NCBI GenBank assembly: GCA_965238305.1 | Contig: CBDEHK010000001.1 | Location: 124,001 to 188,000 of the forward strand | Source: CBDCGJ01 sp965238305 | GTDB lineage: Bacteria > Pseudomonadota > Alphaproteobacteria > GCA-2731375 | Reading direction: 5' to 3' | DNA: 64,000 bases | The notes under the pieces: generated by a model | Seen by the model: only the letters and a program-made list of their open reading frames with translations | The model's database searches: none | What the model was told of the DNA's origin: nothing | Shown here: positions 17,223 through 26,044 of the stretch, one piece after another | How positions within the stretch are numbered: the stretch's first letter is position 1 | Layout of the letters: every line of letters starts with the position of its first letter | Program-made: the position numbers and the translations under genes

Positions 17223-18464
17223 ATGACAGACGGCAAACATTACGACGATTTGGAAATTCGTGATCCGGAAGCGCGCGAACAAGCTCTGTTAACGGATCTC
17301 AGCGAACAGCTGGCTCATGCGAAAGCCAATTCCAGCTATTACAAAGAGGCGTTGGCTGATATCGATCCGGCCCAGATTAATAGTCGAGATGCTTTGTCGC
17401 AGCTACCCACCACCAGAAAGTCGGATTTGGCTGTGCACCAGAAAAAGCAACGCCCCTTGGGTGGTCTGAACGCGGTCCCGATCCATCAACTGAAACACAT
17501 CTTTTCGTCCCCAGGCGGGGTTTATGAACCGGATGATTATGGCGACAATTATTGGCGTTTCGCTCGGGCCATGTGGGCTGCCGGCCTGCGCCAAGGAGAT
17601 ATTGTCCACAACACCTATTCCTATCACCTGACACCCGCCGCGATGCTGGTTGAAAGCGGCGCGCACGCCATCGGCTGCCCGGTCTTTCCGGGCGGCGTCG
17701 GCAATACGGAAGCGCAACTGCAGGCTATTTCTGACGTGCAACCGACATTTTATGCGGGCACGCCGTCTTTCCTACGCATCCTGCTGGAAAAAGGTAAAGA
17801 GCTGGGGTTCGACACCTCCTCAATCAAGAAAGGTATGGTCGGCGGCGAAGCCTTACCGCCCAGCTTGCGCGAAGAAATCGCCAAACTCGGTGTCGATGTG
17901 TTGCAAGGCTACGGCACCGCCGACTTGGGCTCAGTTGCCTATGAATCCGAAGCCAAAGAAGGCATGATCATCGACGAAGGCGTATTTGTTGAAATTGTCG
18001 AGCCCTTAGGCACAAAACCGGTGGAGCCGGGCGAAGTCGGTGAAATCGTCGTCACAACGTTCAATAAATCATACCCGCTGGTGCGTTTTGCCACCGGCGA
18101 TCTCACCGCCTTACTGCCGGGGATTAGCCCTTGTGGGCGAAGCAATATGCGGATCAAGGGCTGGATGGGCCGGGCCGATCAATCGACCAAGGTCAAGGGT
18201 ATGTTCGTCCATGCCAGCCAAGCGATGGCGATCGCCGCCCGCCATCCGGAAATCAAAAAAGCACGGATAGTTGTCACCAGCGAAAACAATCAGGATATCC
18301 TGACCATGAAAATCGCCGTCGATGGCGCCGGCGACGGTTTGACCGAAGCGGTGGCGGATTCCATCACGGCGGTCACCAAACTGCGCGGCACAGCAATTAT
18401 TGTCGATGCTGCTGATATCCCCGATGATGGCAAAGTCATCGAAGACGCCCGAACCTATGAATAA
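17223..18464 (+). CDS. PaaK-like AMP-binding acyl-CoA ligase
   Basis: 413 residues, the size of phenylacetate-CoA ligase-type enzymes and much shorter than the first ligase in this operon. It shows FSSPGGVYEPDDYGD near residue 100 (the phosphate loop region, with the usual TSGTTG-like stretch altered), GYGTADLG as the adenine-binding A5-like motif, VRFATGDLTALLPG, and the C-terminal GRADQSTKVKGMFV. It should make an aryl- or acyl-CoA from an imported acid. The start is the ATG after TTGGAG; an upstream in-frame start inside livF is not credible. It is coupled to the SnoaL-like gene. Confidence 0.85.
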   Translation: MTDGKHYDDLEIRDPEAREQALLTDLSEQLAHAKANSSYYKEALADIDPAQINSRDALSQLPTTRKSDLAVHQKKQRPLGGLNAVPIHQLKHIFSSPGGVYEPDDYGDNYWRFARAMWAAGLRQGDIVHNTYSYHLTPAAMLVESGAHAIGCPVFPGGVGNTEAQLQAISDVQPTFYAGTPSFLRILLEKGKELGFDTSSIKKGMVGGEALPPSLREEIAKLGVDVLQGYGTADLGSVAYESEAKEGMIIDEGVFVEIVEPLGTKPVEPGEVGEIVVTTFNKSYPLVRFATGDLTALLPGISPCGRSNMRIKGWMGRADQSTKVKGMFVHASQAMAIAARHPEIKKARIVVTSENNQDILTMKIAVDGAGDGLTEAVADSITAVTKLRGTAIIVDAADIPDDGKVIEDARTYE

Positions 18465-18903
18465 ACCTGCGATACCCAGAACCGGTGGCCATCACTATAT
18501 CGACACCATCAAGCGCTATTACGACGGTTGCAACACCGCCAATTTCGATCTGATGATGTCGACCTTCACCGACGATATTGTGCATTATTTTGTCGATCAC
18601 GGCGCCGTCAAGGGAGCCAGCGGGTTGGCGAATTACTGGGTCAAAGTGGGGCCGCGCACTGCCGCACACTGGCGGCTCGACCATGCTTTGGTGCAGGAAC
18701 CGGAAGCTGTCATCGAATGGAGCATGCGCTGGACCCCGCCGGCGACCGGAGAAGCGGAGATATTGCGTGGCAGTGAATGGTATCTATTCGAAGACGACAA
18801 AATTGCCGAGATCCGCAGCTATCACAATAATATCTATCTGCAGAATGAGAAAAACCGGGAGCTTTGGGATTTCGCCTATGCCGAGCGAGACTACACGGTT
18901 TAG
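18457..18903 (+). CDS. SnoaL/NTF2-like protein
   Basis: 148 residues of the cone-shaped alpha+beta NTF2/SnoaL fold: the N-terminal helix pattern YIDTIKRYYDGCNTANFDLMMSTFTDDIVHYF and a repeated pattern of beta strands ending LFEDDKIAEIRSYHNNI. Proteins of this fold serve as isomerases, hydratases or small-molecule carriers; no catalytic set can be assigned. The ATG overlaps the ligase gene's last codons by 8 bases, so it is the translationally coupled last gene of the importer operon, and it ends 7 bases from the convergent oxidoreductase. Confidence 0.8.
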   Translation: MNKPAIPRTGGHHYIDTIKRYYDGCNTANFDLMMSTFTDDIVHYFVDHGAVKGASGLANYWVKVGPRTAAHWRLDHALVQEPEAVIEWSMRWTPPATGEAEILRGSEWYLFEDDKIAEIRSYHNNIYLQNEKNRELWDFAYAERDYTV

Positions 18904-18909
18904 CGGATG

Positions 18910-20202
18910 TTAGTCGCGCCGTTCTAGATTATCTCTTAAGCGCCCTTGCAAAGCCCTGATATCGACCTGGTGCACGGAACCTGAACCAGCGAGATCTATG
19001 GTATGCGCAGCCGCCGCTCCCATGGCAATGCAAGGACCCATTACCCGGACCGACGCCAGGGCGGCGACATCACCATCGATGCAGCGTCCGATCGCGACCA
19101 GATTATCACTTTCGTCCGGCGTCAAACTGCGCAAGGGGGCATAATGCATATGTTCGTCATCGAACACTTCCCAATAGGCCTCGGCTTGGTTTTGATGTAA
19201 TTCGATGGGCCAGGAACAGCGTAGGATCGTATCGTCATAGCGCACCTGCTCACGCACTTCTTCGACGGTCATATGGTGCCGCGCGGTGATCCAGCGGGTT
19301 TGCCGCACCCCCAGTTGACCATAGGTGCGAATATTGGCGTTCCCAAGCGCCTCCGGGAACTCCGCCCGCAGGAATGCAAAAACCCGATCCGCCGCGGCGC
19401 GGCCTTCCAAATTTTGTGAGGAAAATGCCAATGGCTCCAGAGGTGTCTCTAAATGGGTCATATTGACCAGGGCGCGGCCAGAGCCGGCGATGGTGAAAAC
19501 GAAACCATCCAGACGGCTCAGACCGTAAGAGACGCCCTTCGCCTGAAGGCGGCGCTCGACGTCCTCGCGATCCAAGGTCGCATCGGCAGTTAGCCCTTCC
19601 AGCACAAACATATTGGTGCCCAATACCGGCGCAATCGGCTCACGACAGGCGAGGCCAGCCTGCCAGGCAATGGCGGCATCACCGCTGGCATCAATAAACT
19701 GTGTCGCCTGGACAGACAAATCCCCGAACCGATGGGAGATTTCCAGACTTTGAACCCAGCGATCTTGCCGTTCGACGCGCCGCAACAAAGCACCCGAAAG
19801 CACCCGGATATTCGCTTGCGCCAATATTGCGCGTTCAATCCAGCGGGCCAACTTCACTTCGTCATATTGCACAATGCAGGTATTGCGACGGCCATACATA
19901 AAGTTGACGGCGTCTTCGGCGGTAAGCGCACGCAAAATCTCGTCGGCAATCCCGTGGGTCACTTGGTAAGGTTTAGGGCCATTGGAAAAAAGCCCGCAAA
20001 ACGTGCCGATGACACTCATCACGGATTGGCCGCCCAATTTCGGCTGCCCGTCAATTAAGATCACTTGTAGGCCGAGCCGGGCGCATTCGATGGCGGCGGA
20101 TATCCCAGCAATGCCAGCGCCCAAAATAGCCACATCACCCGCTATTGTTGTGGGATCGGAAGCTAATCTTCGGACGGTCCTTGTGGTGCTATCGAATTGC
20201 AT
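18910..20202 (-). CDS. FAD-dependent oxidoreductase of the FAD_oxidored family
   Basis: 430 residues. N-terminal dinucleotide fold GAGIAGISAAIECARLG, followed by IDGQPKLGGQSVMSVIGTFCG, the hallmark of the FAD_oxidored (PF12831-type) group, then a conserved FIDASGDAAIAWQAG block. These enzymes are often annotated as possible xanthan lyases, but the reaction is unknown. There is no signal peptide, so it is cytosolic. It is a single gene facing the SnoaL gene tail to tail, with its own 5' region that includes a candidate operator. Confidence 0.85.
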   Translation of the reverse strand: MQFDSTTRTVRRLASDPTTIAGDVAILGAGIAGISAAIECARLGLQVILIDGQPKLGGQSVMSVIGTFCGLFSNGPKPYQVTHGIADEILRALTAEDAVNFMYGRRNTCIVQYDEVKLARWIERAILAQANIRVLSGALLRRVERQDRWVQSLEISHRFGDLSVQATQFIDASGDAAIAWQAGLACREPIAPVLGTNMFVLEGLTADATLDREDVERRLQAKGVSYGLSRLDGFVFTIAGSGRALVNMTHLETPLEPLAFSSQNLEGRAAADRVFAFLRAEFPEALGNANIRTYGQLGVRQTRWITARHHMTVEEVREQVRYDDTILRCSWPIELHQNQAEAYWEVFDDEHMHYAPLRSLTPDESDNLVAIGRCIDGDVAALASVRVMGPCIAMGAAAAHTIDLAGSGSVHQVDIRALQGRLRDNLERRD

Positions 20203-20448
20203 GGGTATTTAGCCTAACCGCTTATCAAAATCGTTCAAGCGAAGGTTTAATATTCTCGATTTTGCATCATGTCCCGATATGAGACATTGTTATAGTTAAT
20301 AATGCTAAAGAAATACAGTTTTTAGACAAACTTGCCGCGATCGATCGACGATCTATTGGTCCACGCCGGTCGCCGTGATCGGAAGCCCCAAAAACATCAT
20401 TTTTCTGCACCACCCACAACCCATTTCGATTGGCACGCTAATTGCTGT
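20203..20448. promoter_or_regulatory. Intergenic region with a palindromic candidate operator
   Basis: No gene is visible here. ATGTC at 20269-20273 and GACAT at 20283-20287 form an imperfect palindrome 67 bases before the oxidoreductase start on the minus strand, a plausible site for a repressor. AT-rich sequence at 20285-20330 may hold the minus-strand promoter. The rest of the gap belongs to the candidate small RNA. Confidence 0.3.
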
Positions 20449-20454
20449 TATAAT
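20449..20454 (+). promoter_or_regulatory. -10 box of the candidate small RNA
   Basis: A perfect TATAAT at 20449-20454. Its expected start point falls at about 20460-20462, at the base of the first hairpin. A TTGGCA at 20430-20435 is too close (13-base spacer) to be a standard -35; at 17-18 bases the sequence is weak, so an activator or extended contact may be needed. Confidence 0.4.
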
Positions 20455-20457
20455 GTT

Positions 20458-20585
20458 AGAAGCGTGGACGATTATTTGTAACTCTAGTTATGGTCGAATG
20501 CGCTTCTATGCTGTCCGGCTAACCGATGCCCTCAACCTGGCTGGATAGAAGCGGGGTCGATACTTTGTATCACCCCGCTTTTTTT
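20458..20585 (+). ncRNA. Candidate free-standing small RNA of about 125 nt
   Basis: A gene-free plus-strand unit with its own TATAAT and a strong terminator. Three stems can be drawn. Stem 1 pairs AGAAGCG (20458-20464) with CGCTTCT (20501-20507) and continues, across a UGGA/AAUG internal loop, into CGATTAT/ATGGTCG. Stem 2 pairs TCCGGC with GCTGGA. Stem 3 is the terminator. AGAAGCG recurs as the 5' arm of the terminator (20547-20553), so the CGCTTCT arm can pair with either copy, which would open the terminator. No plus-strand gene follows (ccmI is convergent), so this is more likely a small RNA than a leader. I cannot match it to a known family. Confidence 0.45.
20549..20585 (+). terminator. 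Strong intrinsic terminator
   Basis: AAGCGGGGT / ACCCCGCTT plus an inner GATAC / GTATC stem closed by TTT, with one bulged C, followed by seven Ts (20579-20585). The T-run is on the plus strand, so it ends plus-strand transcription just before the convergent ccmI stop. Confidence 0.85.
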
Positions 20586-20590
20586 ATGTG

Positions 20591-21967
20591 TCAGAAGGGC
20601 CGCTTACCTTGTTCCAATAATTTTATCGCGTTAGCCAAGGTCTGATGCTGTCCTGTGCCTTCGGGAATTTGAACCAGTAATCGACGCCAGCGTTCAAGCG
20701 CCTTCTCAAATTCTCCCGCCTCGACCGATGCCAGCCCAAGATACCAAAGCGCTTCGCCTTGATCAGGTGCAATCGTTTCGATTTGTTGGTAAAGCTTTAT
20801 TGCAGCAACCGAAACCGGCTCGTCAGGTGTTTGACTGGTAATCGCGCGGGCCCAAAGCGACAGGATGTTCGCATCGTTCGCGTTGAGACGATCAGCATTC
20901 TTATAGGCGTTTGCCGCGTTTTGCCAATCTTCCAACACGGTATAGGCCCGGCCGAGCCGCATCCACCCCTGCAGATCATCTGGTTCATCCAGCAACCGTG
21001 CCGCCAGCCGTGCGACCATGGATTTAATGAATTCCTGTTGTTCTGCCGGGCTCATATCTTTCGCCGCGGCCACAGCGTCTTTGTCAATCGCCGGGGCGGG
21101 GGATTGCAATTCCGGCTCCGCGGCAATATCGATGCCTAATTGTTTGGCCGTGGAAAGCAAGGCATTAAGCAAAGTCTGCCGCGCCGGATCTGTGACCGGC
21201 AGTCGCCGGTACAGCGCCAACCAGCGATCATAGGCGGCTTGCGGTCGGCTTTGTTGGTGATCGTAAAGCCCCAGATAATAGACTGGAATCACCTGCGCGG
21301 GATCGAGTTCCGCAGCCTTCTGAAAAGTCATCAAAGCGGCCCGGCTAACCGTCCCACCGCCACTTTGCACCAACATCTGTCCCAAGTTGGCGTGCAGGGC
21401 GGCGTCATCTGGATCAAGCTTAATCGCCTTGGAGAAGGCCTGCGCAGCGGCCGCGGGTTGGTTCAGGGTCGCATAAGTTCGAGCGAGCAGTCTCCAACCT
21501 TGCAAATCCTCTGGATTGGCCGCCAGACGCTGGCTTAGCTTTTCGATCATCTGCGCCATTTTAGCCCGATTGGCGTCACCCGCTGTCTTCTCGATTTGCG
21601 GCGTCGCACCCGGCAATTGTGGTGAGCCCATGTCGAGATAGAGCCCGATCGCACCGACCATCATGACGAAAACCAACAATAATGACAGGATATGGCCCCG
21701 CTTGGGGTTCTTCGCCGGCGCCATGACGGCATCATGGTCAGCCGCTTTCAAAATCCGCCGTTCGATCTCACGGCGTGCCGTTGCCGCTAACTCGGCGGCT
21801 ATCGCGCCGGCTTCTACATCGACGTCAAGCTCCTGCAATTGAGCTCGGTATATCTCCAGATCATAGTCCAGCCGAGACTGTTCGCTCTGGCGGGAGCGTA
21901 ACAACGGCCAGATTAGTATCGGTGCCGCCAGGGTTACGCCTAGTGCAATAAGGATCCAAAGACTCAA
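20591..21967 (-). CDS. ccmI: Cytochrome c maturation protein CcmI, TPR chaperone
   Basis: 458 residues. Two N-terminal membrane helices (about 3-23 and 92-112) bracket a cytoplasmic segment with the CcmI-typical SRLDYDLEIYRAQLQELDVD. The rest is periplasmic with several TPR units (LLARTYATLNQPAAAAQAFSKAIKLDPDDAALHANLG and a second block near 335-440). It holds apocytochrome c for haem ligation by CcmF/H. The ATG overlaps the ccmH stop by four bases (ATGA). It is the last gene of the operon; its 3' end faces the candidate small RNA. Confidence 0.92.
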   Translation of the reverse strand: MSLWILIALGVTLAAPILIWPLLRSRQSEQSRLDYDLEIYRAQLQELDVDVEAGAIAAELAATARREIERRILKAADHDAVMAPAKNPKRGHILSLLLVFVMMVGAIGLYLDMGSPQLPGATPQIEKTAGDANRAKMAQMIEKLSQRLAANPEDLQGWRLLARTYATLNQPAAAAQAFSKAIKLDPDDAALHANLGQMLVQSGGGTVSRAALMTFQKAAELDPAQVIPVYYLGLYDHQQSRPQAAYDRWLALYRRLPVTDPARQTLLNALLSTAKQLGIDIAAEPELQSPAPAIDKDAVAAAKDMSPAEQQEFIKSMVARLAARLLDEPDDLQGWMRLGRAYTVLEDWQNAANAYKNADRLNANDANILSLWARAITSQTPDEPVSVAAIKLYQQIETIAPDQGEALWYLGLASVEAGEFEKALERWRRLLVQIPEGTGQHQTLANAIKLLEQGKRPF

Positions 21968-22455
21968 TGATCCAAACTCTCATCCAGTAGGTTTTTGATG
22001 CGAGCTTCGTCTTCGGCGCTCAAATCCGCTACGGCAGCCACGCTTTGGTCGCGAGCGCGGCGCAGCCGCAATAAAACGAACAATGTGATCCCTGACAACA
22101 GGATCAAAGGCCCGAACCATAACAACAATGTGCCTATATTCAACGGCGGCTTCAGCATCACCCAGTTGCCATATCGCGCGACGATGAAGTCGAGGACCTG
22201 CTGATCACTATCACCCAAGGTGAGGCGTTCGCGCACCAACATCCGCAGATCGCGCGCCAAATCAGCGTTCGAATCTTCAATCGATTGGTTTTGGCAAACC
22301 AGGCAACGCAATTGTTTGTGAAGTCCCCGGGCACGCGCTTCCAAGACCCGGTCCTGCAACGGTTTGTCAACAGCAACAGCCAATACCGGCGAACTGATAA
22401 ACACAAATAACAGCGCCAGGACTGAAACTATACCAGCGCGTTGAATGATCAACAT
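21964..22455 (-). CDS. ccmH: Cytochrome c maturation thiol protein CcmH
   Basis: 163 residues. Signal/anchor helix at 8-27, the thiol motif LRCLVCQNQS (C51, C54) facing the periplasm, and a C-terminal membrane helix (GTLLLWFGPLILLSGITLFVLL). It reduces apocytochrome c haem-binding cysteines and forms the ligation complex with CcmF and CcmI. It overlaps ccmG by seven bases and ccmI by four. Confidence 0.95.
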   Translation of the reverse strand: MLIIQRAGIVSVLALLFVFISSPVLAVAVDKPLQDRVLEARARGLHKQLRCLVCQNQSIEDSNADLARDLRMLVRERLTLGDSDQQVLDFIVARYGNWVMLKPPLNIGTLLLWFGPLILLSGITLFVLLRLRRARDQSVAAVADLSAEDEARIKNLLDESLDH

Positions 22456-23036
22456 TTTGGCGTCTCTCCAGCCCTCAGGGCAGCGATTGCCGGCTTCAAT
22501 TTGCCAATCCAGTCCCGCTCCTTGTCGATGGGGCCAATATGCTTGCAGACTATCTGACCTTTTTTGTCAATCAGGAAAGTTTCCGGCACGCCATAAACTC
22601 CGAAATCGATACCCACCCTGCCCTTTCGGTCAGCGCCAATGCGATTGTAAGGATCGCCAAAGCGGTTCAGCCAGTTAAGCGCCGCTTTCGGTTTGTCTTT
22701 GTAGTTCAACGCATGCACCGGGACTTCACCGCTGGCCAGGATTTCCATCAATAAGGGATGCTCCACCCGACAAGCGACACACCAGGATGCGAACACGTTC
22801 ACTAATGTAACATCGCCAATCAAATCAGCAGTCTTCAGACCCGGTGGCCGGTTTTCGATCGGTGGCAGGTCGAAGTTCGGCACCGGTTTGCCAATCAAAG
22901 CGGAAGGAATTTCCCGCGGATTGAGGGAAAGGCCATGAAAAAGAAAAGCGCCGATGGCGACGGCGACCGCCAACGGGACCAACAGCATCCAACGACGACC
23001 GCTTGATCGTTCTTCGGGCGCCTCGGTTTCACTCAT
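22449..23036 (-). CDS. ccmG: Thiol:disulfide oxidoreductase CcmG/DsbE
   Basis: 195 residues. One N-terminal membrane anchor (about 15-33), then a periplasmic thioredoxin fold with the active site WCVACR (C86, C89) and the CcmG insert GVYGVPETFLIDKKG. The family usually has WCxPC; the Ala before the second Cys is a mild departure that may shift redox potential. It supplies electrons to CcmH. It overlaps ccmF by four bases. Confidence 0.93.
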   Translation of the reverse strand: MSETEAPEERSSGRRWMLLVPLAVAVAIGAFLFHGLSLNPREIPSALIGKPVPNFDLPPIENRPPGLKTADLIGDVTLVNVFASWCVACRVEHPLLMEILASGEVPVHALNYKDKPKAALNWLNRFGDPYNRIGADRKGRVGIDFGVYGVPETFLIDKKGQIVCKHIGPIDKERDWIGKLKPAIAALRAGETPKC

Positions 23037-25024
23037 GTTTTTACCTCCGCCCTATTGGACATCGTTTGGCGGCGCCGTCGGGCCGGTGCCCCAATACGCA
23101 GGCGCCGATCACTGAGTGAGATTAACCCACCCAACACCATGATTGCGGCCCCACCCCAAATCCAATGAATAAGGGGCTTGTGATAAATCCGCGTTGACCA
23201 GGCGCCATCACCGGTTGGATCGCCAATGACGGCATAAAGATCGCCAGACAAGCGTGGGCGGATCGCCGCTTCCGTGGTTTCCATCGGCGGATTGGCATAA
23301 CTGCGTGCTTCCGGCGTCAGTTGGGTGATCAGCTCGCCTTCCTGACGGACGTTGAAACGGCCTTCGATAGAGCTATAGTTCGGACCCGGGATCGGTTCCG
23401 CACCCAAAAACTCAAGTTCGTAACCGGCTATTTCAATGCGGTCGCCCGGTTTCATCACTTGTAGATATTCAGTTTCCCAGGCGCTCACCGCGACGATGCC
23501 CAGAACCACTGCACCCATTCCAGCATGGCCCAAGGTCATACCCCAGGCACTGCGTTTTAGGTGGCGGGCGCGGCGTAGCGTTTCCCCCATTGGCGCGCGG
23601 AAAAGTTTAATTCGACTTAAGACTTCCGCCAGCGCCCCGACGATCAACCAAACCCCGAGTGCCATCCCAGGGATTGCGAGCCAAGGCCCGTCGTTGGTCA
23701 TCGCGAACGTCACTATCGCGGCGACGGCCGCGGCCAAGGCTGCCAGCCATAGTCTTTGTAGCGCTGCCACCAGATCACCGCGCTTCCACGGCATCATTGG
23801 ACCAATGGCCATGGCGATCAAGAGCGGAACCATCAACGGTCCGAAAGTACCGGTAAAGTAGGGCGGGCCGACGGAGACTTTTTCGCCGGTGAGTGAATCC
23901 AAAAACAACGGATAAAGAGTGCCGAGCAACACCGTCGCGCAAGCCGTCGCCAGCAGGATATTGTTCAGTACCAGCGCCCCTTCCCGACTGACCGGGGCGA
24001 AAATCCCACCGCCTTTCATAGCCGGAGCGCGGGCTGCAAACAGGGTCAACGAGCCGACAATGACAATCACCAGAAAGGCCAAAATAAAAACGCCCCGTTC
24101 AGGATCGCTGGCAAAAGCATGCACCGACGTTAACACGCCGGAACGCACCAGGAAGGTGCCCAACAGACTTAGTGAAAATGTGATGATCGCCAGCAGGATC
24201 GTCCAGTTTTTCAAACTATCGCGTTTTTCCACCACAATCGCGGAATGCAGCAACGCTGTACCCGCCAGCCAGGGCATGAAGGAGGCGTTTTCCACGGGAT
24301 CCCAGAACCACCAACCGCCCCAACCGAGTTCGTAATAAGCCCACCAGCTACCGAGCGCGATGCCAACTGTCAAAAAACACCAAGCAGCCAGTGTCCAAGG
24401 CCGCACCCAACGGGCCCAGACCGCGTCGACTTTGCCTTCAATCAAGGCGGCGACAGCGAATGAAAACGCCATCGAGAAACCAACATAACCGAGATAAAGG
24501 AACGGTGGATGGATCGCCAAGCCAATATCCTGCAGCAAGGGGTTCAGACCATTGCCCTCCAGGGGGGCTGGGTTCAATCGCTCAAACGGATTCGAGGTGA
24601 ACAGCGAAAAGGCCAGGAAACCTACAGCGATCAGCGCTTGTACCGACAAGACCCGGGCTCGGAATGCAGCCGGCAGATCGCGGCCAAATAGCACCACAGC
24701 CAAGCCGAACAGAGACAGAATTAGAACCCAAAGCAGCAGCGAGCCCTCATGATTGCCCCAGACACCCGAGATCTTGTAAAGCATGGGTTTGAGTGTGTGG
24801 GAATTCGCCACGACCGTGGCGACCGAAAAGTCCGAGGTAACATAGGCATGGGTCAAGGCAGCGAAAGCCAGGGCAATGGCGCCAAATTGCACAATCGCCG
24901 CAGCCGGCGCAAAGCGGATCCAGGGGTTATAGTTCGCTGCCGCCCCCACCAGTGGCAACGTGCCCTGTGCGACGGCCACCACCAAGGCCAAGATCAAGGC
25001 AAAATGTCCAAATTCAGCAATCAT
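23033..25024 (-). CDS. ccmF: Cytochrome c haem lyase subunit CcmF
   Basis: 663 residues, about 14-15 membrane helices, with the tryptophan-rich haem-handling motif WGGWWFWDPVENASFMPW and conserved histidines in flanking loops. It takes haem from holo-CcmE and ligates it to apocytochrome c with CcmH/I. An 84-base gap separates it from the 2-hydroxyacid dehydrogenase upstream, so it may have its own ribosome entry or a weak internal promoter. Normal length. Confidence 0.95.
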   Translation of the reverse strand: MIAEFGHFALILALVVAVAQGTLPLVGAAANYNPWIRFAPAAAIVQFGAIALAFAALTHAYVTSDFSVATVVANSHTLKPMLYKISGVWGNHEGSLLLWVLILSLFGLAVVLFGRDLPAAFRARVLSVQALIAVGFLAFSLFTSNPFERLNPAPLEGNGLNPLLQDIGLAIHPPFLYLGYVGFSMAFSFAVAALIEGKVDAVWARWVRPWTLAAWCFLTVGIALGSWWAYYELGWGGWWFWDPVENASFMPWLAGTALLHSAIVVEKRDSLKNWTILLAIITFSLSLLGTFLVRSGVLTSVHAFASDPERGVFILAFLVIVIVGSLTLFAARAPAMKGGGIFAPVSREGALVLNNILLATACATVLLGTLYPLFLDSLTGEKVSVGPPYFTGTFGPLMVPLLIAMAIGPMMPWKRGDLVAALQRLWLAALAAAVAAIVTFAMTNDGPWLAIPGMALGVWLIVGALAEVLSRIKLFRAPMGETLRRARHLKRSAWGMTLGHAGMGAVVLGIVAVSAWETEYLQVMKPGDRIEIAGYELEFLGAEPIPGPNYSSIEGRFNVRQEGELITQLTPEARSYANPPMETTEAAIRPRLSGDLYAVIGDPTGDGAWSTRIYHKPLIHWIWGGAAIMVLGGLISLSDRRLRIGAPARRRRQTMSNRAEVKT

Positions 25025-25108
25025 GACAGACGATCCTTATCTGCGTGCGAACAATCACGGGCAAGCAAAACGAACGCCGGCATCGTGTCAATTTGCTTTC
25101 ATATCGGC

Positions 25109-26044
25109 TCAAGATATCACCCGTGTCAGCACGTCGTTGCCGGCAAAATAAGCCAGCAGATTATCAATCATCAGATCACCCATAGCTTTACGGGTTTCGA
25201 AGGTGCCGCTGCCGTGATGGGGTTGCAGAATGACATTTTCCATCGCTTTTAACGCGTCCGGCACGACCGGTTCCTGCGCGAAGACATCCAAGGCGGCGCC
25301 AGCGATTCTGCCGTTCTGCAACGCCTCAATCAACGCTGTCTCATCGACCACGCTACCCCGGGAAACGTTGATCAAAAAGCCGTTCTTGCCTAGGTAGTCC
25401 AAGACCCTGGGTCCAACCAAATTCTGTGTCGCCTGACCGCCGGGACAGCAAACCACCAAAAACTGTGAAACATCAGCCAAATCCGAGGGATCTTCGAAAT
25501 AGGGATAATCGAACGCGGCTTTGCGGTGCGGACCTTGATAAGCGATATTCATGCCGAAGCCCACCGCCCGGCGCGCCACCGCCTGTCCAATGCGGCCAAA
25601 ACCAATAATACCAAGGGTTTTGTGGTTCAACGATTTGCCCAGGGGATAGATTTCTCCCTGCCATTTACCGGCCCGAACATAGCGGTCGGTTTCCACCACT
25701 TTGCGGGCTGACGCCAGTATCAGAGCAAGGGCAAGATCGGCCACACAATCGGTCAGCACGTCTGGCGTATTCGTGACAATGACATTATTTTCGTTCGCGT
25801 AGTCCAGATCAACCGCGTCGACCCCGACGCCAAAACAGGAGACGATACTCAAGCCCGGCAGCGCCGCCAGCAAAGCCGCATCGGCCCCATCAAAACCGCT
25901 GGTTGCTAATCCTTTGACATGACCAAGGTCGGACAAGAAGGCAGCCTTATCATCCGCGAGCCAATGCTTATGGCAGGTAAATTCTTCATCCAGCCGGGCT
26001 TGCGTCACCTCCGGAAATTCGCAAACTTGAACGATCTCCGTCAT
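25109..26044 (-). CDS. D-2-hydroxyacid dehydrogenase inside the ccm operon
   Basis: 311 residues of the NAD(P)-dependent D-isomer 2-hydroxyacid dehydrogenase family, closest in pattern to glyoxylate/hydroxypyruvate reductases. Rossmann motif GFGRIG at 148-153 and the catalytic triad Arg229 (NVSRG), Glu258 (AQEP) and His276 (PHHGSG) are all present. The enzyme should be active on a small 2-oxoacid. It sits between ccmE and ccmF and its ATG overlaps the ccmE stop by four bases, so it is co-translated with haem-chaperone genes although no role in cytochrome c maturation is known for the family. Confidence 0.92.
   Translation of the reverse strand: MTEIVQVCEFPEVTQARLDEEFTCHKHWLADDKAAFLSDLGHVKGLATSGFDGADAALLAALPGLSIVSCFGVGVDAVDLDYANENNVIVTNTPDVLTDCVADLALALILASARKVVETDRYVRAGKWQGEIYPLGKSLNHKTLGIIGFGRIGQAVARRAVGFGMNIAYQGPHRKAAFDYPYFEDPSDLADVSQFLVVCCPGGQATQNLVGPRVLDYLGKNGFLINVSRGSVVDETALIEALQNGRIAGAALDVFAQEPVVPDALKAMENVILQPHHGSGTFETRKAMGDLMIDNLLAYFAGNDVLTRVIS

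Noticed and set aside
20458..20585. Riboswitch controlling a downstream gene
   Set aside because: The two-way pairing would suit a riboswitch, but the next gene (ccmI) is on the other strand and converges on the terminator. A small RNA fits better.
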